40,474 nucleotides of DNA from CAIUGU01 sp031398625 (GTDB taxonomy: Bacteria; Pseudomonadota; Gammaproteobacteria; Steroidobacterales; Steroidobacteraceae), in assembly GCA_031398625.1 (NCBI GenBank), contig JANNNQ010000154.1, forward strand, positions 1 through 40,474. The letters are read 5' to 3'. Shown piece after piece: positions 13,354 to 22,850 of this stretch. A model generated the notes under the pieces. That model worked only from the letters and a program-made list of their open reading frames with translations. It was not told the origin of the DNA and searched no databases. Numbering within the stretch: the stretch's first letter is position 1; each line of letters starts with the position of its first letter. Position numbers and translations under genes: made by a program.

Positions 13354-16158
13354 ATGAACTTCCCCCTGTCCATTGCGGGTTTTCTCCGCGTCCTGGGTGT
13401 GTCCCTGGCGGCGTTCGGTGTCGTTGGCTGCGACCTCTTTGTCAGTGCGGAAACCCGTGCCGAACGAGCCGAAGCGCTGATTGCAATCCAGGACTTTCGC
13501 GGCGCGTTGATCGAAGCAAAGAATGCCTTGCAGGATGAGCCGGGGAACGCCCGCGCCCGGCGCGCGGCGGCAGAGGCAGCAGTCCATCTTGGGGATGCTC
13601 AAGGAGCCGAAGCGGATTTGCGCCGCGCAATCGAGTTCGGAATGCCACTTGCCTCCGTATCCGATCTGGCGGCCCGCATCCGGCTGGCGCTCGGCCAGTA
13701 CGGCGAGTTGTTGACCGCCATCGATACGGAAGAGCTGGTGCTGCCGGAGCCGGCTCGAGGCCTGTACCGCGGCAGGGCGCTGCTTGGCCTGCAGCGCCCT
13801 GCTGAAGCGTTCGAACAGTTTTCCGGGGTACTGAAAGCCGCTCCCCGGTTGACCGAGGCACAAATCGGAATGGCTCAGGCGGACGCAGGTCTGGGGCGCC
13901 TCGACGAGGCGCTGGCGCGCCTCGCGGCGGTGACGGAGCGGGAGCCAGAGAACGCCTCCGCGTTGTTGATCCGCGGCAACCTGCTTGCCGCGAGGGGCCA
14001 GTTCGATGCCGGCCTTGAGATTCTCGAACGTGCCCGCTCCGTGGACAACGGCCAGCTCTCGGCGCAGCAGCAGGCGATCCTGCTCGGCACATTGATCGAG
14101 GTCCGGTTGTCGCGGGGCGATATCGCGGCTGCCGAGACTGCGCTCGAGGAGCTGAACCGCATCCTCCCCGGTACGCCTTTGACCCGTTTTCTCGGCGCCC
14201 GGATTTTGCTCGTGCGGCAGGACTATCCGAACGCGGCCGCTGAACTCCAGCGGATCGTGACTGCCGCACCGCAATTCACCCAAGCCCGCTTTCTCCTCGG
14301 CGCGGTAACCCTCGCTCAGGGGCGGCTGCAGCAAGCCGATCTGCACCTGTCCCAAGTCGTCCAGAATGCGCCCGACAATCTGGAGGCACGCAAGCTGCTT
14401 GCCCAGGTTCGCATGCGGCTTGATCGCCCGGACGAGGCGGTCCAGGTCCTGATCCCGGCGCTGGATACGGACACCACCGCGTTGGATCCGCAGGTCGCCG
14501 CATTGCTGGGTGCAGCGCAAATGCAGGCGGGAGACGGGAGCGAGGAGATCGCAGTTCTGGAGGCTGCGATCAAGGACAATCCGCAAAGCCCGCCGCTGCA
14601 TTTGAACCTGGCGGCCGCGCATTTGCGGAGCGGCGGGTCACGCGAGGCTCTCGAGGTGCTGGACACTGAGCAGGGCAGGCGGGGTGGCATCGCTGCCGAC
14701 GCCTTGCGGATTGCAGCCCTGGCTGCGGCCCAGGGGCCGGCAGCAGCCGATGCCGAACTCAGTCGCGTGTTGAAAGAACGGCCAGACGATCTGGACGTGC
14801 TGGTGCTCGCGGCCGGATTGCTTACCCAGCGGGCCGAGTTCGATCGAGGGCGAGCACTGCTGATCAAGGCGCTGGCCGAGGCGCCCGACCATCCTGCGGC
14901 CCTGTTGGGCATGGCGCGCCTCGAAAGTGCAGCGGGGAATCTGGCGGTGGCTGAGGGACAGCTCGAGAAACTGGTCACCCTTGAGCCCGGCAATGGGGCA
15001 GCCCACCTTGGGCTGGCCGACGTTGCACTGCGCCGCGGAGACACTCGCAGGGCCATTGAAAGGATGGAAGCGTGGCGCATGCAGGAGCCCGGTGCCCTGG
15101 AGCCGCGCTTTCGTCTCGCCCGACTGCACCTCATGAGCAACGATGGCAGGTCGGCGGGGGCGATGCTGGAAGAGGCAATCGCTCGTTCCCCGGATGCCGC
15201 TGCAGGACACCAGCGCGCAGGCGCGCTCTACATGGATCTCGGGCGCTACGAGCAAGCGCTGGCAAGTTTCCGGGCCGCGATCGATCTCACCAACGACCAG
15301 CCGCTTTACTGGTTGAGCCTGGCGCAGGCGCAGCTCGCCCTGGACCAGCGAGCAGCTGCTCGCGAATCGATCAACAAGGCACTCTCATTGCGTGCCGACT
15401 GGGTGGCGGCTGTGGGCGTCGCAACCCTTCTGGATATCCGGGATGGCAATCGGCAGTCGGCGCAGACGCGGGTGCAGGCGTTACGCAAGCAGCGGCCCAG
15501 GGATCCGACAGTGGCTCTGCTCGAAGGCGACATGCTGCTTGCCTTCGAGCAGTATCACGACGCTGCTCGGGCCTTCGATAATGCCTTTGCCCTGCGGCCC
15601 AACGCCGTAGCAGCACTGAAGTCCTATCGGGCCCGGTATCAGGGGCGTCTTGGGCAGGTTACGGAGCCGTTGACGCGCTGGCTCGCGCAGACCCCCTCGG
15701 ATTTCGTAGTCCGTTCGGTTCTCGCAGAGGCATTCCAGCTTTCCGGCCAGGAGTTGAGAGCGATCCAGGAATACGAGATCGTTGTGCGGGATGGCCCGCC
15801 GAGTGCCGTAGCATTCAATAATCTCGCCTGGCTGTACCAGATCCAGAAGGACCCGCGGGCGATTGGCGTAGCGCAGCGTGCTCACGAACTGGCACCGAAT
15901 GCCGCCCCGATCACCGATACGTACGGCTGGATACTCGTCCAGAACGGCCGGGCAGAAGAAGGGCTGCGTCTGCTGGAGGAAGCGGTAAAGGCTGCGCCGG
16001 ATATCCCTGAAATCGGCTATCACCGCGCAGCAGCTCTGGCACAGCTCGGCAGGCGAGCAGAAGCCGCGCGTGTGCTAGCGGCACTGCTGGCCAGCGCGGG
16101 TGAGTTCGAAAGTCGGGGCGACGCGCTTCGGCTGCAGGCAGAGTTGGCGGGCACCTGA
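13354..16158 (+). CDS. prsT: XrtA/PEP-CTERM system TPR lipoprotein PrsT
   Basis: 934 residues. A signal peptide with a lipobox ending at Cys26 (GVVGC) anchors it to a membrane. The rest is almost wholly tetratricopeptide repeats, visible as alternating helices with recurrent A/G/Y/A spacing (for example AGALYMDLGRYEQALASFRA). PrsT is a constant member of XrtA loci and is thought to scaffold EPS or PEP-CTERM export, by analogy with TPR proteins of alginate and cellulose secretion. A 188-base gap to the next gene follows. Confidence 0.94.
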   Translation: MNFPLSIAGFLRVLGVSLAAFGVVGCDLFVSAETRAERAEALIAIQDFRGALIEAKNALQDEPGNARARRAAAEAAVHLGDAQGAEADLRRAIEFGMPLASVSDLAARIRLALGQYGELLTAIDTEELVLPEPARGLYRGRALLGLQRPAEAFEQFSGVLKAAPRLTEAQIGMAQADAGLGRLDEALARLAAVTEREPENASALLIRGNLLAARGQFDAGLEILERARSVDNGQLSAQQQAILLGTLIEVRLSRGDIAAAETALEELNRILPGTPLTRFLGARILLVRQDYPNAAAELQRIVTAAPQFTQARFLLGAVTLAQGRLQQADLHLSQVVQNAPDNLEARKLLAQVRMRLDRPDEAVQVLIPALDTDTTALDPQVAALLGAAQMQAGDGSEEIAVLEAAIKDNPQSPPLHLNLAAAHLRSGGSREALEVLDTEQGRRGGIAADALRIAALAAAQGPAAADAELSRVLKERPDDLDVLVLAAGLLTQRAEFDRGRALLIKALAEAPDHPAALLGMARLESAAGNLAVAEGQLEKLVTLEPGNGAAHLGLADVALRRGDTRRAIERMEAWRMQEPGALEPRFRLARLHLMSNDGRSAGAMLEEAIARSPDAAAGHQRAGALYMDLGRYEQALASFRAAIDLTNDQPLYWLSLAQAQLALDQRAAARESINKALSLRADWVAAVGVATLLDIRDGNRQSAQTRVQALRKQRPRDPTVALLEGDMLLAFEQYHDAARAFDNAFALRPNAVAALKSYRARYQGRLGQVTEPLTRWLAQTPSDFVVRSVLAEAFQLSGQELRAIQEYEIVVRDGPPSAVAFNNLAWLYQIQKDPRAIGVAQRAHELAPNAAPITDTYGWILVQNGRAEEGLRLLEEAVKAAPDIPEIGYHRAAALAQLGRRAEAARVLAALLASAGEFESRGDALRLQAELAGT

Positions 16159-16346
16159 TCCCGTGGAATTACAGGTGTTTCCGGGTGGCACCACGTCACG
16201 AATCCGGGCCGAGGCGCCGCCCGGGCAGAATGCCTTCTGTTAACCTTGCGGCGCGCTGGTGGATTGAGCGTCAGGTCCTGAAAGTATCCCCATGGAACAA
16301 GGGTTTACGTGTCGCTTGCAGCCGTTGTGCCACTAACTCTCTCCGC

Positions 16347-16973
16347 ATGCCCATGAAGATTGCAACCTGCTGTTTTATATCTATTTTTCTGCTGTCGGCC
16401 GGGTTTCCGGCGGCCGCGCAGGCGCCCGCTGTCGATGCTCCGTTAGTCAGCCCGCTGGAGGCGAACCAGGCGACGACCTACATCATCGGCCCTGGCGACG
16501 AACTGCAGGTGTTCGTGTGGCGCAATCCCGAACTGTCCGCGACGATCCCCGTCCGACCCGATGGCAAAATCTCGACGCCTCTCGTCGAGGACATGGTCGC
16601 CGTAGGCAAGACGCCGTCGCAGCTCGCGCGCGATGTCGAAACCGTGCTTGGCGAGTACATCCGTTCGCCCCAGGTCAACATCATTGTCACGCAGCCGATC
16701 AGCATCTTCAGCCAGATCAAGGTCATCGGCGAAGTCGGCAAGCCCCAGGGCTTGCCTTACCGGGAGGGATTGACCGTACTGGACGTGGTGCTCGCCGTGG
16801 GCGGCATGGGTCAGTTCGCCGCCGGCAACCGAGCGCGCATCATCCGCAATGAAAGCGGCAAGCAGCGGGAGATTCCGGTTCGTCTCGCCGATCTGATCAA
16901 CAAGGGCGACATGCGGCAGAACCTCGCCATGCAGGCGGGTGACGTACTGGTTGTTCCGCAGTCAATGTTCTGA
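16347..16973 (+). CDS. XrtA-associated polysaccharide export outer-membrane protein (Wza-like)
   Basis: 208 residues. A signal peptide (MPMKIATCCFISIFLLSAGFPAAAQA) precedes the polysaccharide export domain (about 45-125: YIIGPGDELQVFVWRNPEL, VRPDGKISTPLVEDMVAVGKTP, YIRSPQVNIIV) and one SLBB-type segment (IKVIGEVGKPQGLPYREGLTVLDVV). It is shorter than full Wza, as usual in XrtA loci, so it forms only the periplasmic part of the export channel. ATGs at 16347 and 16353 are both possible; the frame further upstream lacks signal-peptide character. The following gene starts 2 bases after its stop. Confidence 0.92.
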   Translation: MPMKIATCCFISIFLLSAGFPAAAQAPAVDAPLVSPLEANQATTYIIGPGDELQVFVWRNPELSATIPVRPDGKISTPLVEDMVAVGKTPSQLARDVETVLGEYIRSPQVNIIVTQPISIFSQIKVIGEVGKPQGLPYREGLTVLDVVLAVGGMGQFAAGNRARIIRNESGKQREIPVRLADLINKGDMRQNLAMQAGDVLVVPQSMF

Positions 16974-16975
16974 CC

Positions 16976-18559
16976 ATGAATCCACAATTACAGCAGTTGC
17001 TGGATCAGGTTTACGAGCAGTTACGGGGCGCTGCGCGTTTTCGCTGGCTGGCGATGATCACGGCGTGGGCAGTCTGCATCATCGGCTGGGTGGCGGTGGT
17101 GTTCCAGCCGAATGTCTATTCCGCGCAGGCGCGCGTGTATGTGGATACCCGGACATCACTCGCACCGGTGCTGCAAGGGTTGGCCATCAATCAGGACGTC
17201 AATGCGCAGTTGAACCTCGTCCGGCAGTCGCTGCTTGGGCGGCCGCAGCTGGAACGCGTTGCCCGTGAAGCCGATCTCGATGTGCAGGCAACGACTCCCG
17301 AAGCCCGTTCGGCGATGCTCGAGCGCGTCAGGGAGAACGTCAAGCTGGATGGACGCGATGGAGGCGGCGGTACGGTCTATACCATCGCGTATGAAAGCCC
17401 GAATCGCGAGACCAGCCTGAAAGTCGTCGACATCCTCCTCAACACCTTTGTGGAGGAGACGCTCGGCGGCAAGCGCACTGGAACAGAGACCGCACAGCTC
17501 TTCCTGCGTGAGCAGATCCAGGAGTACGAGCAGCGCCTGCGGGAAGCGGAGCAGCGCCTGGCAGACTTCAAGCGTCGTAATGTCGGGCAGATGCCCGGTG
17601 CCCAGGGTGACTACTTTTCGCGCCTGCAGGCGGAGATGCAGGAGATCGAGAAAGTGCGCGCGCAGCTCTCGATCGCAACGACCCGGCGTGACGAACTGCA
17701 GAGGCAGCTGCGAGGTGAGCAGCCTTCATCCGCGCCGGCTTCATCGGCTTCGCTCGATCCAGGCGGCGATACCACCGCCCGCATCAAGGAAACCCAGGCG
17801 CGGCTTGACGAACTCCTGTTGCGCTTTACCGACCGGCACCCGGATGTCGTTGCTGCCCGTGAAACGCTCGCGCAATTGCAGCAGAGACAGTCAGTCGAGC
17901 AGGAAGCGCTGCGCCGCGGCGACCGAGGTGCCATGCTGGCCAGTGGTGCGTCGGCGAATCCCGTCATCCAGAAGATCCAGCAATCGCTCAATGAGTCGGA
18001 AGTCGAGATTGCGGCCCTGCGCGGTGAAGTCTCCGATCGGGAGCGCCGGGTTGCCGAGCTTCGCCAGCTGGTGGACACAGTGCCCGAAGTCGAAGCGGAG
18101 TTTGCGCGTCTCAATCGCGATTACGATGTCACCCGGGGACAGTACAACGCGCTTGTGGACCGCCTTGACAAGGCAAATCTGGGCGAACAGGCGGAGTCGA
18201 CGGAATCCATCCGTTTCGAAGTGATTGATCCTCCCTCCTCAGGATTCGACCCCATCGCCCCCAATCGCCCGCTGCTGATGGCGCTGGTGCTGGTCGTGGG
18301 GCTGGGTGCGGGGGGTGGCCTCGCTTATCTGCTGCACATGTTCAAGCCGGTATTCCATTCCAGCCGTGCCCTGAATGAAATGACCGGACTGCCGGTATTG
18401 GGGGTGGTGAGCATGACGTGGCTGGATCGCTACAAGAAGCGTCAGTTGCGCGGGTATGCCTGGTTGTCGGTCGGGATCGCATTCCTGGTGATCGCTTTCG
18501 TGGTCGCGTTGCAGCTGCAGCCGTTGGGTGTTCGTCTCGCCCAGCGGTTAATCGGCTAG
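16976..18559 (+). CDS. XrtA system polysaccharide chain-length determinant (Wzz-like)
   Basis: 527 residues. A membrane helix (about 25-45) is followed by a Wzz domain, long heptad-rich coiled coils (about 175-245 and 265-405), a second helix (about 425-450) and an additional C-terminal helix (SVGIAFLVIAFVVAL). Such co-polymerases set polymer length and bridge the membranes. There is no cytoplasmic kinase domain; the tyrosine kinase is a separate gene 40 bases downstream, as is normal for XrtA loci. Confidence 0.93.
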   Translation: MNPQLQQLLDQVYEQLRGAARFRWLAMITAWAVCIIGWVAVVFQPNVYSAQARVYVDTRTSLAPVLQGLAINQDVNAQLNLVRQSLLGRPQLERVAREADLDVQATTPEARSAMLERVRENVKLDGRDGGGGTVYTIAYESPNRETSLKVVDILLNTFVEETLGGKRTGTETAQLFLREQIQEYEQRLREAEQRLADFKRRNVGQMPGAQGDYFSRLQAEMQEIEKVRAQLSIATTRRDELQRQLRGEQPSSAPASSASLDPGGDTTARIKETQARLDELLLRFTDRHPDVVAARETLAQLQQRQSVEQEALRRGDRGAMLASGASANPVIQKIQQSLNESEVEIAALRGEVSDRERRVAELRQLVDTVPEVEAEFARLNRDYDVTRGQYNALVDRLDKANLGEQAESTESIRFEVIDPPSSGFDPIAPNRPLLMALVLVVGLGAGGGLAYLLHMFKPVFHSSRALNEMTGLPVLGVVSMTWLDRYKKRQLRGYAWLSVGIAFLVIAFVVALQLQPLGVRLAQRLIG

Positions 18560-18599
18560 TGCCCTGTTCGATCCATCTCCTTTCCCGGAATAACCCTGC

Positions 18600-19541
18600 A
18601 TGAGTCTGGTGGAAAAAGCGCTCAGGAAGATCCAGGAGTCGCGCGCGACTTCGCCGGGTGCGCTGCGCACGGCGCTGCCTGCGCATCACACCGTGGAAGT
18701 CGCTCCCTTCGGAACCGTCACCCAGGGCGGCGTGACCCTGGCTACGGAGGCCCAGCGCCGGACTTCGCGTTCCGTGCGGGACCAGCTGCCCCATACGGGC
18801 AAAATGGTCACGATCAGCCGCACAGCCATCAGGTCTGCGGGGCTGCTGCCTCCGGAACACCAGGAGCGCCAGATCGCCGACCAGTACCGGCAGATCAAGC
18901 GTCCCCTCGTGGCAACCGCCACGAAGAAGGGCGCAGAAAGCATTCCCAACTCCCATCTGATCATGGTGACCAGTGCGATGCCCGGTGATGGCAAGACGTT
19001 TACCAGCATCAATCTGGCGATCAGCATGTCGCTCGAGAAGGACATCAACGTGCTGCTGATCGATGCCGACGTGGCCAAGCCCCACATCAGCCGCCTGTTT
19101 GGCGTCGAGAATGAGCCGGGATTGCTCGATGCATTGCATGACGAATCGACAGATGTGGAATCGCTGATTCTGCGCACGGATATCCCGGGGCTCAGCATTC
19201 TGCCGGCGGGCAAGCGCACTGAAACAGCGACGGAACTCCTCGCGAGCCAGCGAATGCACGAGCTGGCCCAGGTGCTGGAAAGCTATGATGCCTCTCGTAT
19301 TGCCGTGATCGATTCGCCACCCTTGCTGCTGACGAACGAATCCAGGGTACTGGCCCAGGCCGTTGGCCAGATCGTTGTCGTGGTGCGCGCAGGCAAGACT
19401 TCGCAGCAGGATCTGCTGGATGCGCTCAGCCATCTCGAGGAAGGCAAGTCGATTGGCCTCGTCCTCAATCAGAGCATGAACACCACTCCTGGCTACTACT
19501 ACGGCTACGGCGACGCGGAACGCGCTTCCGTCCCGCATTGA
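18600..19541 (+). CDS. XrtA-associated tyrosine autokinase (BY-kinase)
   Basis: 313 residues, cytoplasmic. Walker A GDGKT (129-133) and Walker A' VLLIDADVAK (151-160) mark a bacterial tyrosine kinase of the CpsD/Wzc type. The C-terminus has a Tyr cluster (Tyr299, 300, 301 and 303), the expected autophosphorylation tail. It should work with the chain-length protein just upstream: cycles of phosphorylation control EPS polymer length and export. A short N-terminal leader MSLVEKALRKIQES is characteristic of this subfamily. Confidence 0.93.
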   Translation: MSLVEKALRKIQESRATSPGALRTALPAHHTVEVAPFGTVTQGGVTLATEAQRRTSRSVRDQLPHTGKMVTISRTAIRSAGLLPPEHQERQIADQYRQIKRPLVATATKKGAESIPNSHLIMVTSAMPGDGKTFTSINLAISMSLEKDINVLLIDADVAKPHISRLFGVENEPGLLDALHDESTDVESLILRTDIPGLSILPAGKRTETATELLASQRMHELAQVLESYDASRIAVIDSPPLLLTNESRVLAQAVGQIVVVVRAGKTSQQDLLDALSHLEEGKSIGLVLNQSMNTTPGYYYGYGDAERASVPH

Positions 19542-19552
19542 TGGAACCCACC

Positions 19553-20863
19553 ATGAATGACAAGAAAAATGTCTCGGTGCTGATGTTCGTCGCCGGCTCG
19601 GTGCTGGTGGCTGGCGGGGTCTCCGCTCAGAACCTGGCTGCCCCACAGTCCTTTGACCTGGGACTGACGGCAGGGGCGACCTGGTCGGACAATATCGCCC
19701 TCGCATCGGCCAACGAGCAGGACGGTACCATCGGACAGCTGGGCGTGACCCTGGGTTACAACCGGGAAAGCAGGCGCCTGCGTTCCGATATCGATGTCAA
19801 CGCGGCCTGGCAGCACTATCTTGACAATGAGTTCGACGACGATGTGATCGGTGGTCTCAACGGGACGGTGGTGCTGGGTATTGCGCCGGAACAATTCGAG
19901 TGGCTGTTCCAGGACAGCTTTGGCCAGTCCCGGGTCAACCTTTTCGACGCGCTTACGCCTGGCAATCGACAGAACGTCAACTACTTCACGACGGGTCCGG
20001 ATTTCACCCTGCGGTTCGGGCAGGCGACCTCCCTCAAGCTGACCGGCCGGTATTCCGCAACCAACTATGAAGAGATTGGGCTCGATGATGAGCGCTACAG
20101 CGCATCGCTGGCGTTGATCCGCCGGTTGAGTGGTGCGAGTTCCGTGTCGCTGAACGCAGTCCGTGAGCGATTCGCCTATGACGACCCGGCCATCAACGAG
20201 TACGATCGCCACGAGGCCTTCCTGCGATACGAACTGGGCAACGCGCGCACCACGCTGAGGGCGGACGCCGGCTATACCGCCATCGACGATGACGATGAGA
20301 CGTCTGACGGCACGCTCCTGCGACTTTCCCTCCGTCGGCAGACCTCGCCTTCAGCTTCAGTCAGCGTCAACCTGGGCAGCGAATTTTCGGACTCCGGCAG
20401 TGCCTTTCGTGCCGCCCAGGATCAGTCGGGGGTCAGCCTGGATCCGGAACTGGTCATTCCCACTGCCGATGCTTTCGAACGCCGCTATGTGCTGGCGGGC
20501 TGGGATTTCGCTCGCAACCGGACCAGCTTCGGGCTGAATGGCGAGTACACCGAGGAAGCGTACGAAAACCTGGTCGCTCTCGACCGCACGGTCATGCGCT
20601 ACGCCATTTACTTCGGCCGCCAGTTAAACCCTACCTTGGGTTTTCGCATCGATGGCAGATATTCCGACGAGGAGTTCGACCGGTCGAATGCAAAAGCAGA
20701 GGAGCTGTACGGGTCTGCAAGACTGACATGGGAGCAGGGCCGGACGCTTTCCTGGCGGCTGCAGTTCGACTTTCGCGATCGCACCGGCTCCGGTCTGTTC
20801 GCGGAGTACACCGAGAATCGGGCGTCACTGTTCCTGACCTGGTCGCCGCTGGCTCAGCGTTGA
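19553..20863 (+). CDS. XrtA/PEP-CTERM system outer-membrane beta-barrel protein
   Basis: 436 residues from the ATG at 19553. A signal peptide (ending about residue 24, GGVSAQ) precedes a body of alternating polar and hydrophobic strands rich in Tyr, Arg and Asp, ending in the aromatic-containing strand RASLFLTWSPL. This matches the outer-membrane protein family always found next to the XrtA autokinase and may be the export porin that the short Wza-like protein lacks. Alternative starts at 19538 (TTG) and 19541 (ATG, overlapping the kinase stop) would add a few residues. Confidence 0.88.
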   Translation: MNDKKNVSVLMFVAGSVLVAGGVSAQNLAAPQSFDLGLTAGATWSDNIALASANEQDGTIGQLGVTLGYNRESRRLRSDIDVNAAWQHYLDNEFDDDVIGGLNGTVVLGIAPEQFEWLFQDSFGQSRVNLFDALTPGNRQNVNYFTTGPDFTLRFGQATSLKLTGRYSATNYEEIGLDDERYSASLALIRRLSGASSVSLNAVRERFAYDDPAINEYDRHEAFLRYELGNARTTLRADAGYTAIDDDDETSDGTLLRLSLRRQTSPSASVSVNLGSEFSDSGSAFRAAQDQSGVSLDPELVIPTADAFERRYVLAGWDFARNRTSFGLNGEYTEEAYENLVALDRTVMRYAIYFGRQLNPTLGFRIDGRYSDEEFDRSNAKAEELYGSARLTWEQGRTLSWRLQFDFRDRTGSGLFAEYTENRASLFLTWSPLAQR

Positions 20864-20876
20864 ACCCGTGCCTGCC

Positions 20877-21728
20877 ATGCTGAACGCCATGACGGTCGAC
20901 GTGGAGGACTACTTCCACGTTGCCGCCCTGTCCGGCGTCATCAGCCGCAACGACTGGGACAAGCAGGAGTATCGCGCTGAGGCCAGCACCCGCAGGCTCC
21001 TTGAAGTGTTTGCGGCGCGCGGGCTGAAAGCCACGTTCTTCATCCTCGGGTGGGTGGCGAAGCGCAGCCCCGGGTTGATTCGCGACATCCAGTCTGCCGG
21101 CCACGAGGTGGCGTGCCACGGCATGAGCCACAAGCTGATCTATACGCAGACGCAGGACGAGTTTTTCCACGAGACCCGCGACTCGAAGGCGCTCCTGGAA
21201 GACATCATCGGGGCGCCGGTCCTCGGCTACCGGGCCGCAACCTATTCGATCACGCAGCGGTCGCTGTGGGCCCTCGACATCATTCACGAAGCCGGCTTCA
21301 AGTACGACTCCAGCATCTTCCCGATCCGCCATGACCTGTATGGCATGCCCGACGCGTCGCAGGAACCCAGCGGTTTCCAGACTCCCAAGGGTGCGGAGAT
21401 CGTGGAATTCCCCATCTCAACCGTGCCGATGTTCGGCGTGCGCCTGCCGATCGCGGGCGGTGGCTATTTCCGTATCTTTCCCTATTGGCTGACCCGCGCC
21501 GGCTTGCGCAAGCTGAATCGCGAGATGGGCAGGCCCTTCGTCTTCTATCTGCATCCGTGGGAAGTGGACCCTGGTCAGCCGGTGATGAAAGCGGGCTGGC
21601 GCTCGCGCTTCCGTCACTACACCAATCTCGGCAGGACCGAGGAGCGTTTGCGACGGCTCGTCGGGGAGTTCGAGTTCGCGCCCATGCGCGAGGTCCTCTC
21701 ACGGCTCAGCCTTCTGCAGGCTGCCTGA
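20877..21728 (+). CDS. XrtA system polysaccharide deacetylase (NodB type)
   Basis: 283 residues. The NodB catalytic motifs are visible: an Asp-rich metal/base motif TVDVEDYF (Asp8 to Asp11), the His pair in HGMSHKLIY (His81, His85) and GYRAATYS. It should remove N- or O-acetyl groups from the EPS. The N-terminus MLNAMTVDVEDYF is typical of the XrtA-associated branch; an in-frame GTG at 20868 would add three residues. No signal peptide is present, which is also usual in this subfamily. Confidence 0.93.
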   Translation: MLNAMTVDVEDYFHVAALSGVISRNDWDKQEYRAEASTRRLLEVFAARGLKATFFILGWVAKRSPGLIRDIQSAGHEVACHGMSHKLIYTQTQDEFFHETRDSKALLEDIIGAPVLGYRAATYSITQRSLWALDIIHEAGFKYDSSIFPIRHDLYGMPDASQEPSGFQTPKGAEIVEFPISTVPMFGVRLPIAGGGYFRIFPYWLTRAGLRKLNREMGRPFVFYLHPWEVDPGQPVMKAGWRSRFRHYTNLGRTEERLRRLVGEFEFAPMREVLSRLSLLQAA

Positions 21729-21769
21729 GCAGCCTCTTCCTTCACGCTGTCGCGAAGGTGTCCAGGGAA

Positions 21770-22825
21770 ATGCCGGACAACATGCTCCATTCCGGGTTTG
21801 AAGTGCAGTCGACTGCGACTGCTCCCCCCGGTTGGGACGACTATGTTCGCCAGCACCCGGAAGCGACTGCCTATCATCTCGCGGCTGCGGTGCTTATTGG
21901 CCATGCGGTTTTTGGTCTGCGCACCTGGTTCGTGGTGGCCATCCGCGGTGGCAGGGTGGCAGGGGTGCTGCCGCTGATCGAGCAGTCGAGCTTTCTTTTC
22001 GGCCGGTTCGTGGCTTCCGTGCCTTTCTTTACCTACGGCGGAATCCTGGCTGACAGTGCCGAGGTTGCCCTGCAGCTGGCGGCGCATGCGGCTCGCATTG
22101 GCGCGGAGCTGAAAGTCGATCACGTCGAGTTGCGGCACCGGGAGCCGCTCGCGGGCGTGCAGTTGGCGGAGCGGCTGGACAAGGTGTCCCTGGTGCTTTC
22201 GCTCCCCGGTTCGGTGGAGGCCCTCGGCAAGCAGCTCGGTTCGAAACTGCGTTCACAGATCAAGCGTGCCGAGCGGGAGCAACCGGAAGTCGTGTGGGGT
22301 GGGGCGGAGCTGCTGCCCGACTTCTACCGGGTCTTCGCAGCCGGGATGCACCAGCTGGGCACGCCGGTCTACCCGCGCAGGTTCTTCGAGGAAGTCTGCC
22401 GTGCGATGGCTGGATTGCTTGGCGTGCTCGTCATCAAGGTTCGGGGCGAAGTCCAGGCCGCGGCCATCGTCGTGCAGCACGGGCGGAGCATTGAAGTTCC
22501 CTGGGCAGCGGCGACGCCGGAAGCCAAGCGCAACGCGATCAACATGCGGATGTACTGGGAGCTGCTGGGTTATGCCGTCGCCCGGCAGGCCGCGGAGTTT
22601 GACTTCGGGCGCTCGACCGTCGACAGCGGTACTTATCGGTTCAAGCAGCAGTGGGGAGCACAACCCCGGCAGCTGTACTGGCATTACTGGCTGCCCCCCG
22701 GGCGGCCCATTCCGCAACTGAACGCCGCCAATCCCAAGTACGCGCTCGCCAGCTCGCTGTGGCGACGGATGCCTCTCTGGTGCGCAAATGTCCTGGGGCC
22801 GCAGATTGTCCGCAATCTCCCCTGA
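21770..22825 (+). CDS. XrtA/PEP-CTERM system FemAB-family protein
   Basis: 351 residues with the duplicated GNAT fold of FemAB-type transferases (KLRSQIKRAERE in the first half, MRMYWELLGYAVARQAAEFDFGRSTVDSGTYRFK in the second). FemAB proteins transfer amino acids or acyl groups onto sugars or peptides; in XrtA loci the acceptor is unproven. AGGGA a few bases upstream supports the ATG at 21770; the open frame extends far into the deacetylase gene without meaning. Confidence 0.9.
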   Translation: MPDNMLHSGFEVQSTATAPPGWDDYVRQHPEATAYHLAAAVLIGHAVFGLRTWFVVAIRGGRVAGVLPLIEQSSFLFGRFVASVPFFTYGGILADSAEVALQLAAHAARIGAELKVDHVELRHREPLAGVQLAERLDKVSLVLSLPGSVEALGKQLGSKLRSQIKRAEREQPEVVWGGAELLPDFYRVFAAGMHQLGTPVYPRRFFEEVCRAMAGLLGVLVIKVRGEVQAAAIVVQHGRSIEVPWAAATPEAKRNAINMRMYWELLGYAVARQAAEFDFGRSTVDSGTYRFKQQWGAQPRQLYWHYWLPPGRPIPQLNAANPKYALASSLWRRMPLWCANVLGPQIVRNLP

Positions 22826-22850
22826 CGTGCCCGCCGAAGGACTCGCAGCC

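Noticed and set aside
13255..14622. 455-codon minus-strand open frame over the prsT start, and other long antisense frames (for example 22641-23789, 29650-31110).
   Set aside because: They lie opposite clear protein genes in G+C-rich DNA, show no family motifs, and are the expected by-product of codon bias.
16185..16346. N-terminal extension of the Wza-like protein.
   Set aside because: The added residues are Arg-rich and precede a good signal peptide that starts at 16347 or 16353.
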